Shown piece after piece: positions 11,651-24,107 of a stretch of 64,000 nucleotides of DNA. Source of the DNA: Bugula neritina (taxonomy: Eukaryota; Bryozoa; Gymnolaemata; Cheilostomatida; Bugulidae); assembly GCA_964035545.1 (NCBI GenBank), contig OZ037773.1, positions 8,892,751 through 8,956,750 on the forward strand, read 5' to 3'. The notes beneath the pieces are model-generated. The model was not told the origin of the DNA and made no database searches. It saw only the letters and a program-made list of their open reading frames with translations. Position 1 is the first letter of the stretch. Every line of letters starts with the position of its first letter. The position numbers and the translations under genes are program-made.

Positions 11651-14600
11651 ATGGAACAAGCAGTATCAGAAAGCTCTGGATCTGTGGACTTTAAAGGATG
11701 TAGTGACATACCACTCTGTGTTCTGGTTACAAGTAGAACTACTACTCTGCTTAAACGTGGCATAGCAACTCTTCTAGTGAGAAACACTCAATTTGATGCA
11801 GCAGACCTGTTTCACAATATTGTGAAGTTTCACTCTGATGGTTTGTCTGTAGCTGTTTTAAAAGAGATCAACATTATTGCTACTGTTTTGTCAAAGTTGC
11901 ATCACCCTAACCTTGTGGATATCCAAGGAATTCGTCTTGACATCTCATGGGATCATAAAAATAGAGTCCTCCAAAATGTGCCAAGTTCTTCAAAAATCCA
12001 GCTAAAGAACATTGAAGACAATCTAATACAAGAGATAAGCTCTGGTATCCAACTTCTGGAAGATGACATCATCAAATCTTCCCCAACTGTAGACACCCTG
12101 ACATTTGTAGAAGAAGCTATGACGAAACTCCAGTCCCCCACACCAGCTGAACAGAGAGAAGCCATAGAAGGTCTGGTGGCAGGACTAGTGGCTGGTGTCC
12201 TTGATAAATCTCCTCTCAGTCTGACACGTCTGAGAGACATGTTCCAGGGTGAATTTCCAGAAACTGTAAATGAGTGTCTTCAATATATAGACAGTAGTCA
12301 CTCTCAAATATTGGATAATGGTGGAAAGCTTGAAGGAGATCATGAAATACAAGAACTTCTGGCTCAATACAAGAGATGTGTGAAATTCTTTGTTGGTGAT
12401 TTAAGATGTCTTCCATTCAAATCATCAGATATTGTAAGTTCTTCCTATTAGAAGTCTACAACATAAATAAATGAGACAAAATCATAATAGTATTTGCAAA
12501 GCTTATAAAGAGTTTGCTATTATTTAACTATTTACAAGCTTGCAATAATTTTTAATATTGCAAGCACCTAAAAAGATTATTTCTATAAGCAAGCACTAAA
12601 AGTTTTACACCTATAGCTACCATCTTTGAAAATAAGTATAATCATACAAATGACCTTGATTTTGAAATTAAAATTTCTCATCAGTCTACTTGTTGTTTAG
12701 ATGTTTGAACTGTTTGACAAACTTTTCCTCAATGCTGAAAGCTGTAATGCCATATTGTAAAACTCCGACCAATTCTTTATCATTGTATAATTTTACAGAT
12801 CACCAAAGATCTGGTGGAGATGAGGCCAACTGCTGAAGAGTTGACACTCATTATTACAGGATATGATTGGTGAGTGACTCAATATGTACACCAGTTTAAC
12901 TACCTTCTGTTCTCTTACTTTGCAGAGTAGATAAACATATTGGCTCCTACTGTAATGTACACTAAAATATAATATTCTCCTCTGTCAGGGTGATTTCAAG
13001 AAGAAAGAGCTCTGATAACACAGACACAGATAGAATCAACTTGCTGGCAAAGTAAAATACTATATATTTATATCCTAGTGTTCATTGTGGTGTTAGCTAA
13101 CTTTATATATTTTGCCAGTTTCAAATAGTCCAAAGCTTTATACAGACTATACAAAGTAATATGGTGATTACCAGGATGTTTATATGTTTCCAGAGAACAG
13201 CATTCTATCTGGAGACAAGCCAACCACCATCTGGCTGGTTTATTAGATGGTAAGGAGTCTGGTGCCTTAGATGAGACTCCTGGAGACACTGAAGAGCTGC
13301 AAGAGAAGGTAACTCTATAAGTAAATCATAACTATTAGCCTAGGGCCACACGGTGCGTATTTTCGCATGCAAAAATTGAAATCACGAGCAAAGGTGTCCA
13401 CTGTGCGCGTTGAGAAAACGATCGCACTTGTTGCTCTGCATTCTCAACGCAAGTGCGAATCGTCTCTGTCGTCGTCACCTAATTGGCTGGTATAGTTATT
13501 CAGCGAGCCCAATTTTTTTATTTTAGTGCTACATTCCAGTAAATTGCGTTTTATTAAAAGCGAGTGCAATTTAAAAATGAAAGCTTTATTTATCACGCAT
13601 CACTGACGCTACAGTGGACACCTTTGCTACTTGTGATTTCAATTTTCCCATGTGAAAATACGCACCGTGTGGCCCTAGGCTTAGTTTATAATCTTGATGC
13701 TGATAATCAATACTCTATAACACATGTCATTAACCATGCTAGGGATTTTTTGATAAGCTTTGAAATGCTTTCAACTCAAACCAAATACAGTTTATGAACA
13801 TGGATAATGTATATATGTTACTGGAATGAGTTATAAAACTAACTGTAGCCATTGTATGAAATAGCATGCCATTAAAGCAATCTTTGAGGCCAAAATGAAT
13901 TTTATTTTATATTTTTATAGAATACTGATTTGACTACACAAGAAGTAAACAGTCCTGCACAAACCTCTTCTCAAAGTAAGTACAATAAACTTGTGCTCCA
14001 GTCATTTTTCCCGAATTATGATTAAGTATCAGTACTGATACCAGAATGCTGTTTGTAACAGTGTATTGGGTCTTCTATGAGTTTATTTCATTACGGTCTT
14101 TTATTAGCAATTGCTCTTTACTAATGAGATATTTTATTGTACATATTCTGACTAATACTAACAAAATAGTAATTGCTAGTATACGACAGTTTCATTTTAG
14201 ACAATATGCATTACACCTAGACAAAACTACTCAAATTATGATTATTTTGATGCATCTATAAGACCTACAGATTAATTTCCCCTTAAATTATTTTTTTTAT
14301 TATGAGCAGGAGGAATAAATTTCTTCATTACAGAAAAATTAGTTCACTTATAAAAGGCATATTTTCATTATTAGCCTTTTATTTCAGCTACACCCACTTC
14401 AAAGCATCTGGGTGGCCTTCAAACAGTTCCTTCAGATGTCCCACTGTGTGTTTTGATTGTGAACAGAATTAGAACATTGTTGGTGAAAGCATTAGCCTTT
14501 CAGTTGGTTAGAAAATCAGAATACAACATGGCCGACCTTATTGATGGACTTTCTTCAGTACTTCCTGCCGATTATGGTAAAACCAGCATCAAAGAGCTCA

Positions 14601-17600
14601 ACATCATTGCTAAAATCATATCAAAGATTCAACCTAGAGAAGCAGTAGAAGGTCAGAAAACTCCCGGCATCATTAAATGGGACAACAAATACAACAGATT
14701 GAAAAACGTTCCAACAGGGTTGAGAGTTCAACTGGCAAGTCTTCCATCTTGGTCACTAAAAGTCCCTTGCTTGAACATCTCTTTATTAGAAAAAGACATC
14801 ATCAAATCTTCTCCAACAGTAGAGACATTGACACTTGTCGAAGAAGCTATGAAGAAACTGGAGTCTCCCACACCAGCTAAACAGATAGAAGCCATAGAAG
14901 GTCTGGTGGCAGGACTAGTGGCTGGTGTCCTTGATAAATCTCGACTCAGCTTGACACATCTGATAGACATGTTCCAGGGTGAATTTCCATCATATGTCAT
15001 AAACCTCCTCAAAACTATCAACAATAACCAAGTCCAGATAATGGATAGTGGCAAGAAGATTGAAAATATGGAGTTGAGAGAAGACCTTATCACTGCATTC
15101 AATGATTGTGTGACTTTTCTTATAAAAGACTTCAAGTGTCTCCCAGTCACAGCACCAGAAGAGGTTAGTATGTTAACATAGCATGTTTTGTTTGCTGCTT
15201 TTAATAGTCATGAAAAGTGGTAGATTTTAGAAAGACAATACAGATATTTAAAGTAGCTATTATAATTTTTATTTACATCTCCAAAATTTTATTTTGTGGC
15301 TATAGATACTGTAAACTTCAATCACAGTCGCTATCTCCCTGATAATCCCTGATTGAAAGTTGTTTTCAAGGTGTTGAAAACTTTTTTCTATTGTGGCTAA
15401 TGCCTTTTCTAACATATAACATTTGCTGAGATTAAACTCATTGACATTCACTTATAAGCCAGTGCTCTAACTACTAGACTACTGCTGCTCTTGTGAGCAG
15501 TGTGGAGCCACCATAACTTCTTGGTTTGTAAACAGAATGCTACACAGTTGGTTTAAGGTCATACTTTTCATTTTCTGGCTCTTTGCCAGGTGCTTTATGT
15601 TCTATATGAACAATGTTCCACTGATAGCTCGAACAGGTTGAATGTCACAGGAACAAAAAAATATGAAAAAATAAAGAAACTTATGTTCTCCAATATACTT
15701 TTTTATTTTTTTCAAAAGCCAATTCATGTTTAAGTTATAGCTTGTTGAAAAACATAGTCCCCCTTCCACATTCTTTTCAATTTATACGCTCCTGACTTGT
15801 TATTGTGTCTCAATATGCCTTGTATTTGAGTGCTTGTTAGTCTCGCTTCACTAACTTTGCCTATACTTCACAAGTGCCAGTGCTGCTGGCTCAAAAGCTA
15901 AATGTTATAAACTGTCAGCTAAAACCCAATCTTGTATTCCTAGGTTGGTTGGCCTAAATAAAACAATAGTCAAATCATGATTTCATGTTTTAAAAATTTA
16001 CTCTATTCTAACCTGCTGCCTAGCTAGTTCTATTTTTGATGTATAATTACAAAATTTGTGATACATTTTTTTGGCAACCATGTAATTTATAAAATGCAGT
16101 AATGGTACTTATAATATTATATTATTATCATTATAATATATTATATAGTATTATGTGTGTTTTTATTATCCTGCATAATATCTAATTTATTATTGTTGTT
16201 GTGCAAACAAGTGCAATTAACCTAGTTTTCAAAATGTACCTCTAAATTATCAGAATATCAGTTTAGATATGTTCATGCTTTGTAAGGTAAACCTAAAAAA
16301 AGAGGCTGTATTCCCAAAGTAAAGGGTGTTGAACTATGAACTATATTAGATTAGCCACTCTGCTACCAAGTGCATCAGTATAATATTATATGAATAGCTC
16401 TGATGCTTTGTCTCCGGTGGCTGGCTGCGATATGATAACTTGGCCAACTTCCACGAGTTTAAAATTGGCGCAATTATTCAAGAGGTTACATACTGCACAG
16501 AGCTAGCAGTGATAGTAACCTTGCTATTGGCAGTACTTATTACAACTGCCAGCATATAAGCTGCATTGTAGAATGCCGTTGGGGCAGGCTAGTAAAACCA
16601 AATTCTGCTCTCTAATATACCTTAGACAAAATGCAGCAACATAATTTTTAGTTTCAAATTACATTTGCCACCCTTACATGAGCTGTGGGCTTCATAAAGA
16701 TTCATATGATTAGAGATTTATGCTATAGGCCCTATCTGTGCTAGTGTATGATGAAAATAACACACCATTGTCAAAGTTAACTTCAAGTATGTTGTTTTCC
16801 AGAAACTCAGTAATGTCCATTTATCTCTCGCATACAAATACTTATGTAATAGCATACAGTTTAAGTTTTATTTTAGAGCACATCTGCAAACTCTACAATA
16901 AGAGCTTGCTTTACCAGTCTATTTCAGACCTGTTTTTGTAGCTAGTAATACGCAAGCTACTTATTTTTAAACTTTTGGGTTATTTGTTCAAAACCATTAG
17001 CTTTGCTAGTAACCCGAGACTATTGCAACAGTTGACTGCTATCAACATGAATTGACAGCCTAATAATTATAACCCTTTTGCGGCGCGAAATATTTATGTA
17101 ATGATAGTTACTCATATAGTGCGCATTTTATTAACGATGACTGCGTGGTCTAGAGGTTAGAGGCGTCAGCGAGGAGTTAGTTGGTTATGGTTCACCCCTG
17201 TTTTGTCGCAATTTTTTTTGTCAACTTATGCAAATCCTACGCATGTATAATAAATATGGCTATAATTGTAAAGTTTTTTTTTAACTTTTGTTCAACAGTA
17301 AGACAACATACATGCATAATAATTAGATACTGAACACTGGACTAAACCTGAAATTGATCTTATAGAATACAATGTACTTAAAATAATCATATGTTAATTA
17401 GAGAAACTGAAAGTTCACCTGCTGCTCTATAGACAGACCTTTACTGACAAGACTGCAAAGTGAAGTGATTTAGCTGAAATTAACTCTGCCAAACAAACAA
17501 AGAATTATGTTGTGCTGAGGCATTTTCAATATATTATTGTAACATAGTGAGATGATTCAGCTAAGTGCTAATGTAAAACAGGGAACATTATATTGGCAGA

Positions 17601-20600
17601 AATCCAATAGACTGCCAATTTGTGCGAGAGGGTACTATATGTTATTGTGATAGCGCAGAGCGGCAAACGTACTAGGAATGTTATAATTAGTCACAGGAGC
17701 GTAGCTAGAACCACCATATGAAGAATTTAGAAAATTGCAGTGAAACTTGCAAAATGGTGTATGTTTTTACCAAATTGTGAAGAGCATAAACAGAATTTCA
17801 AAAAACAAAGAAAGTATATTAGAGAAAACATATCAAGGAATGTCAAGTTTCACTTTTATACTTTATAAAATGAATCCCCTGTGCTACAGCAGTGGAACAT
17901 GGAGGGTGTAAAATTTTACTTATTATGCAACAACTTTTTCAAAAAAATTTTTATTGAAAAATTAAAAAAGTATATGAAAGAGGAATGCAAGAGCTATCTT
18001 TTCATGTAAAATTTGTTAATGTGAGACAAAAACTGTTCGAGCTATCCCCTGGAAACCGTTTATATATAACATAAAGCAGTGCCTGAATCTGGAAAGTAAT
18101 GACCTTAAACCAACTGTGTAGAGTTCTATCAGAGAAAGTAAAAGTGTTCCTGAAAAAATTAAAATGGACTTACGTTTGTAGCTATAGTAGAACATCAAAC
18201 CATCTGCTCATTTCTGAGCATTTTTATTCATAGTTCTTGATATTTGAATGTTTAGCTTGCTCTGAACTTTAACAGTGCTATCATTGTTGCAGGCATGTAA
18301 TGAATATCTACGGCACTCTTTAACTGCCGATGAGTGGGAAATGACATTCTCACAGTATGACAGGTATTATGAGGCTATAAGTATTTTTTGTTATTTAAAT
18401 TAAATATCTTTAGCAAACATATATGAAAACATTGATGTTGTATTGTTTAATGTTCTTCACATGTTAAGAGAATTTGCATTTTGCTTTAAGACTTTTATAT
18501 AATGTATTTTTCCTACTAATTATAACTTACCAATAATATGTGCAAACCAATCAGCTACATTTGTAAAGTATGAGAATCAACACGAAAAATATTGAAAGCA
18601 TAGTTGGCCTGATTAAATGCAAGCTAGGTTTGCAGAGAAATGATATTTATATTGCTCATATCTCTAAAACGCTTTCTCGTTACTTGTAGCTACACTCCCT
18701 CCAAAACTTAGATGTGTTTAATTCTTCTCAATGACAATGTGTATGTGATTCTCTCCTCAAAAACAAACAGTGGCAGTTTTTGTCAAAATATGGCAAACTG
18801 AAAGTGCTAATTTTTTCTTTTCTCAACTTCAGAATCATCAGAAATATTGACAACACTGATGGAGCTAGGACAGAGGAAATAAATCTTTTAGCAAGGTAGG
18901 ATACTGGACGATCCTTAGCACACTTTCTCAGTGTAATCAGTTTTACTGATATAAATAAGCTCATTGTATGCATTCACAAGTTTCACTAATCTGAAGCCAT
19001 AATACAAGTTGTATCTTATTTTAGTGAACAGTTCAGTTTATGGAAGAAAACAAATCAATTGCTGGGAGATTCTATTGGAGTACCAAACATTGCTGACATA
19101 AAACCCAGCTACAAGGTACACTTCAAAACAGTCTTCTATAGGGGTAACGGGAGCGCAACGGGCCGAGTTTTGCAGTTTTTGCTCTCATTCGTCTGTTTTT
19201 CAAGTTACTAGTTCAATAATCTCTAGTCTTAATGCTGCATCTGTTGTCTATTACAGGTATCAGTTTATTGTTTCTATCTCTTTCACAACTTTCAGAATAA
19301 TGAAGTTTTCTTGACGAAAAAATCGGCCCATTGTGCCCCAGTACCGGGGTACAATGGGCCACTGGGTGGAACACAACAAATATATTGAAACTTTGCAGAT
19401 TTTGTTGCATCTGATTTTTATTTATTTAATATTACAAACAAATAAAATTATTCTTTCAGATCTACAGCAAAATTCATGTTTTAGCTGTACAGTTTGTGCC
19501 ACCACGGATAGCAGAGGAAGGCAAAATCAAACGAACATCACTTGGTTCTACGGTGCCATTATCATTACTGTTTAGAACTAAAAATGTTTTCTTTTACACT
19601 CCAGAAAAACTTTTAATAGAAAAAAACTTTAGTAACTTGTACTACATAAGTCTGAGTGGACTTTTTTCTATGAACTGTAGCTTATAAGGTGCATGGCTTC
19701 GGTTTGTGGCTAGAGTATGGAAGGAAGAGGGGGGAGCAAATGAGCAAATCACAATTTATTTTAGTCAAATACATCTATATTCCTTCAATGATATAAAGTA
19801 TAATAAATATCATGGCTATCTACTAGTAGCAACAGCAGAGTGTTTTGTATTATGTATAAAATAGCAAAGCTTTAACCTCACCAGATGTATATATTAAGGG
19901 AGCTTCACCTTGTAGTTTGGTAGTCTTACCATGATGTCTTTGATATTTTACAAAAAGGTCAGAAATGGCTATATCTATAGATTTTAGTAACATTTCAATC
20001 AACTTTTTGGGCAAACAAACTAATAACAGTGATCAGGGTACAATAATCAGGTGGCCCATTGTGCCCCGGTCAAGGTGGCCCATTGTGCCCTGAATGGCCA
20101 AATTTGACACAAACGTGCCTTAAGAAAAGTTTATTTTAGAGTTTGCTGTTATACTAGTTAAGTGTAATAGTATTATATTTAAAGGATTGCTCTATCTTAG
20201 TTTATTACAATCACATTATAATTATGAACTATAATCTAATGTGTATGCAAACAATTGTGACTTTGCAAAGGGATATATGCCTAGAAAACAGCTTTTCAAA
20301 ATTCCAATTTTGAGGGAGGTAAAATTTTCAGCCATGAAAAAGAATAGCCTAATACGTGACGTGTGAACGCCAGTAACTATGCTGCACGTGCTAACTATAA
20401 CGCTAGTATTCAAGGTTGCTGAGCGCAACATCAACCAATAACGCTCAAGCAGTTACAGTGCGCTATATAGGTCAGCTTTGGTGGGCCCGTAATATTGCAC
20501 AATCTGACCTAGTTTAGATCGATCGCAGGCATTCATCCTAAAGAATGCATGTTTTTGCAATGCTTTTTTCTATGTTTACAAGCAAAATATGGCCTAATGT

Positions 20601-23600
20601 TATCACATACATGTTATTAAACATGTCAAAAAACTATAGATTGAGATAATTCACATTTGCACTTCTATAAATATACAAATTACGAGCTGAAAGATCACAT
20701 CTCACAGTCATATTTCTATAGTTATTCATTTGTATAGTCACGTGACCAGCAGGAATGCTGGCGCTGTTACGTCACATTTCCCAGCTCATTTCAAAATCGG
20801 CGTTTTGGCTGTTACCAATCTACACCCTCAACTTCAACTAACTTTTTCTACCTTTGGTCAAATGCTTTTTGTCAATGCATGTTTAGAAAAACACAATAAT
20901 ATGTGTGTTTGACCTAAATGGCCATTTATTAGACAAGATAGAGCAATCCTTTAAAGTTCACTAAAATATCTTTATTTGGAAATCACAACTGATCACTACG
21001 AACACATATCTAAAACTGACAATATATACAAACAAAAAGGATAAAGAGATTTAGAACACAAAGGAACAAAGCACAACTATATTAATATTTATAAAACAGG
21101 TTACATAACTGCGTGCACATTACATTAAGCAATGTAGAGACAAGCAATGGCAACAATATCAGTAAAATCTATGCTTGTTGCTTTTGAGTGTAAAAAGTTA
21201 TAAAGCTATTTTACAAAAAGTAGGTAAAAACGGTTTTTCACTCGCCTTTTCAACACTTATGTTCCGCAAGTGTTGAAACTACAAAGGCTGAATAATTATG
21301 TCAATATCTTTTTATGAAAAAAAAAAATCGCAATTCCAAGTCAATAAGTTCTCTCACAATTTGGCCGGCTTTTTGTACTCCTATGACCGTTGTGGCCCCG
21401 TTACCCCTGTAGTGAATTTCCCAATTCACTATATTATGTGAGTCTACTTATACAAAGCTACTGCACCAGGTTGATCACGTTATTATTTACAAAGGTACAA
21501 TAAATGAACTACTACTAAATTAATTGCACGATTACATAATACTGAGCACTTTGTACGCAACTACTCTATGCCAAGTTCCAAGCTGCTCTGCCCGGCTAGC
21601 TACTTAGCTTGCTTCCACTATGAGTAGCTAGCTCCACCTGATATCAATTAACAGTCCTTCCTGATTGGCTAGTATTAGTCGTGCCACTGTCGACCATAAG
21701 ATGCATGTCGGCTGGGAGTCGATGCCTCCACAATAAGATAACATAGAGTCGACCCTTTCGATATATAAACTAGACCACTAATTGCATTACTAAATCCACT
21801 ACACCCCTACTACAGTTATTATACTATAGTGGCAGTAATACATAGCACAAGTATATAGTAGTGATATGCTATCTTATTCTTTGTACTATATTTATAGAAG
21901 AAAGATGAATATTCAACGCTAGTTGGAGAAGCTGCTAGCTACAGCAGCTCTCAACTTGAAGGTATGAGTCTAATGGAGAATCTGAAACTAAGTGAAGGAG
22001 CTGCCGGAGACAGCAGCTTTCAAAGTAAAGGTATGACTATATATGATGTATATAACATGTTAAGTAAAACTATTAAAGTGTAGTGAACTAGAAATGCTAA
22101 ATAATTCATTACTTTACATATTATATTTAACCTACAAACTTGAAATCACTTTGATTGTGTTGTTTTATACATAGTATCTTTATATATAGAGGGTTGCCTA
22201 CAGTTACTAGCTATATACATTAAACAATATGTCACTAATAACATTTGATGAAATGCTTTTTTTGATAATATTATATGTGTATTTTATGCATATCCTTCTA
22301 TTTGAGTATATAGTATTTATTTATAGAATTTGCTTCACAGCTTTATATCTATTTATAATATAATCTAGTAATATCGGTAATGTTGCAGCTGGTACAGAGC
22401 TTCAATACAGTCTAGGTGATTACTCTGTTATCTCTGGAGGTCCCTACACTGATGTAACTGATGGTGGAGGGCATAATATACTAGTTGGTAGAGAGGGAGG
22501 GTTTGATGTATTGGATACTAGTAAAGTATCTGAATCTAGCAGTAGTGTAGGAGGGAGGAGATATGAGATAGTGAAGTCTGTCAGAATAGAAGGGGTGGGT
22601 TTTGTTTGGTCAATACAGAGATATGAGAGCTGTATATATACTCTGTGTAGAGTATATGATCAGTTTCAAGTAGTAGTGTTTGATGCTAACACATATGTTG
22701 AAGTAAAGAGATGGTCTGTACCAGAGGTTGTATCACTCCTTACTAGACTAGCTGTGTGTGATGAGAAGGTCTATATGGTAGATCTCATACATAAACAGCT
22801 AACTGTATTCTCTACAGATGGTAAACACCTCACTAATATTACACATTCTAGTTTCATTGAGCCCTCTGCCCTCTCTGTATGCCCTCCACACAGTATCATC
22901 ATATGTGACTACCCAGCTAACAGAGTACATAAACTAGACACTACAACACATAACATCATATGGAGTTCTACTGCAGTGAAAAGACCTGTAGCAGTATGCT
23001 GTGACCACACACGTGGAGAAGTGTGGGTGTGGCCTTATGATACTGACTGTCTATCCATTCTAGACTCTGAGACAGGTATGCAGCTAATCGTGTTGTGTTT
23101 TTAGTTAGTGTCATTACTAACTCACAGTCTATATATAAGGTTTTAGTTCAAACAATTCTTGTGAGCTACCAGGTTTCAACTAATATTTTGTGCACTGTTT
23201 TGTGGGCTAATAATTTTGCTAAACTATGACACATGAAACAATAACAAAGAAACGTATAAAATTGTAGTTTTATAAATTCTATATATCAATATGCCACTTG
23301 AATTCGTTATAGATTTTACTAACTTAATGTTATTACAAACGTCTAATATACCTTTATATTTAAAGTCCTATGTGTTGACCTAGTTTTCTCATTAGTCTTG
23401 AAAAATTTTTCAAATGTAACAGGTAGTTTTATTCAACATTGAAAAATTTTTGAGTACTGTACCGTGTGGTAAAATTACAACTAAGTATATATTTGTATGA
23501 AATTTGTATAAGGTTTACTTTATATAAGTATAAAATAAAACGTAATATTATTAGATGGTATAAAGGGAAAATGTGGTTACAATTGGTGTGTACACTATAG

Positions 23601-24107
23601 AGTTATCTCATCACAACAGTTGGAAAACTTTATGGTAATGTCCGCTGCAGCATCTCAGCTAAACATTCTATTCATGAAATAAATCAACTTCTTGCAAATT
23701 TAACAGAGACCTAGATTCTAGAATCAAATAGAATCTTTGATTTTCTGGTGCAATTGAAAACAGAGAGGGTAACAATATAATATATGGAAAATAGAAAGGG
23801 TAACTAGATGTAATGGATATTGAGAGAAAAACTCCATGTAGTGGATAGAGAGAGGGAAACTCTATGTAATGAATTAGGAGGGTACATGAATTTGAGTTAT
23901 TTAATTTTTTCAGGTGCGAAACTTGAACTTGTAATTTAATCAATAATACATGTTGTAGGACAGCAGAGGCAGATAGTAAGGGATACTCGACCCTTGCGCC
24001 GCTTTGTAATGGAAAGTCTTCTTCCTGGTATGTGTGTTGTGGAAGGACAACTCTGGGTAGCATCTTCATCTCGTGGACTAGTAAAGATTAGAATTAACAG
24101 ACACTAA
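11651..24107 (+). CDS. Copy B: twin HEPN-like-module protein with C-terminal beta-propeller (unrecognised family)
   Basis: Exons: 11651-12433, 12799-12869, 12989-13051, 13194-13308, 13921-13975, 14388-15163, 18293-18363, 18833-18895, 19025-19115, 21898-22024, 22389-23075, optional 23620-23634, 23959-24107; 1,016 residues without the microexon. Residues 1-344 form module 1 and 363-696 module 2. Both have a D-[IV]-P-L-C-V-L strand near the start, a G-L-V-A-G-L-V-A-G-V helix and a C-L-P end, followed by the same three small exons with the same phases. Residues 739-967 are a beta-propeller-like domain. The site aligned with the R-x4-H of gene D reads H-S-Q-I-L-D in module 1 and Q-V-Q-I-M-D in module 2, so the modules look catalytically dead if they are HEPN folds. 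The start at 11651 is chosen because it matches copy C and has a good AATGG context. No signal peptide or membrane span is visible; probably cytosolic. Introns hold a MITE and two large transposons. Role unknown. Confidence 0.82.
13338..13680. mobile_element. 343-bp Harbinger-like MITE in intron 4 of copy B
   Basis: The ends are inverted copies of GCCTAGGGCCACACGGTGCG and continue for more than 25 bases, with a second inner inverted block (CAAAGGTGTCCACTG). The element is flanked by TTA on both sides (13335-13337, 13681-13683). The same intron of copy C lacks it. A 3-bp TTA duplication is typical of PIF/Harbinger elements. No protein is encoded. Confidence 0.88.
15415..15500 (-). other. SINE-like, tRNA-related segment in intron 6 of copy B
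   Basis: On the minus strand a box-A-like AGTCTAGTAGTTAGAGCACTGG is followed by a weak box B (GAGTTTAATCTC). The matching intron of copy C has the same sequence near 31170-31235, so it predates the duplication. It could be a decayed tRNA-derived SINE; RNA structure was not tested. Confidence 0.35.
15543..18118. mobile_element. 2.58-kb TA-flanked element (type 1), second copy, inverted, in intron 6 of copy B
   Basis: This is the reverse complement of 7706-10268 over its full length, with ends CACAGTTGGTTTAAGGTCA and TA on both sides (15541-15542, 18119-18120). The uninterrupted site is readable in copy C near 31507, where GAATGC-TA-TAGAGTTC lacks the insert. The two copies differ by scattered substitutions and small indels, and the long TA tract is outside the element. 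No transposase is present. Confidence 0.9.
17136..17219 (+). other. tRNA-like segment inside the second type 1 element
   Basis: Box-A-like TGGTCTAGAGGTTAGAGGCG at about 17146 and a box-B-like GGTTCACCCC at 17189, followed by a T run at 17212-17219 that could terminate RNA polymerase III. Same segment as 8606-8690 on the other strand. Probably a SINE captured by the transposon rather than a tRNA gene. Confidence 0.45.
20164..21124. mobile_element. 961-bp insertion within the type 2 element, flanked by TTAAG
   Basis: The first type 2 copy runs straight through TTAAG-CAATGTAG (near 5722). In this copy TTAAG is duplicated at 20159-20163 and 21125-21129, with the insert beginning TGTAATAG and ending CACATTACA. 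TG...CA ends with a 5-bp duplication suggest a solo LTR or a TIR element. It contains a second, nested element. Confidence 0.7.
20184..20950. mobile_element. 767-bp element flanked by TTAA, nested in the previous insertion
   Basis: AGGATTGCTCTATCTT at the left is matched by AAGATAGAGCAATCCT at the right, each next to TTAA (20180-20183, 20951-20954). TTAA targets suggest a piggyBac-type MITE, but the family is inferred only from the target site. No coding potential is evident beyond short frames. Confidence 0.65.
21408..21803. mobile_element. 396-bp LTR- or MITE-like element at the end of the type 2 copy
   Basis: It begins TGTAGTGAATTT, ends AAATCCACTACA, and is flanked by CCCC on both sides (21404-21407, 21804-21807), the duplicated bases being part of the terminal repeat of the type 2 element. 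A TATATAAAC stands about 40 bases before its right end. A relative lies at 38546-38899. The TG...CA ends suit a solo LTR; the 12-base inverted ends also suit a MITE. Confidence 0.75.

Larger units (their letters stand above)
19141..21807. mobile_element. Type 2 element, second copy, carrying nested insertions, in intron 9 of copy B
   Basis: It starts GGGGTAACGGGAGCGCAACG after TA (19139-19140). Its right end, GTTACCCC, is split by an LTR-like insert and completed by CCCC plus TA at 21804-21809. Removing the two nested insertions and their duplications leaves about 1.30 kb, matching the 1.33-kb first copy at 4688-6017. It separates exon 19025-19115 from exon 21898-22024; copies A and C have no insert in this intron. 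Confidence 0.85.

Noticed and set aside
11953-12416. Antisense frames over the module exons (also at 14728-15150, 28011-28298 and 30449-30745)
   Set aside because: Shadows of the conserved plus-strand exons, which have splice sites and protein-level conservation; no separate support.
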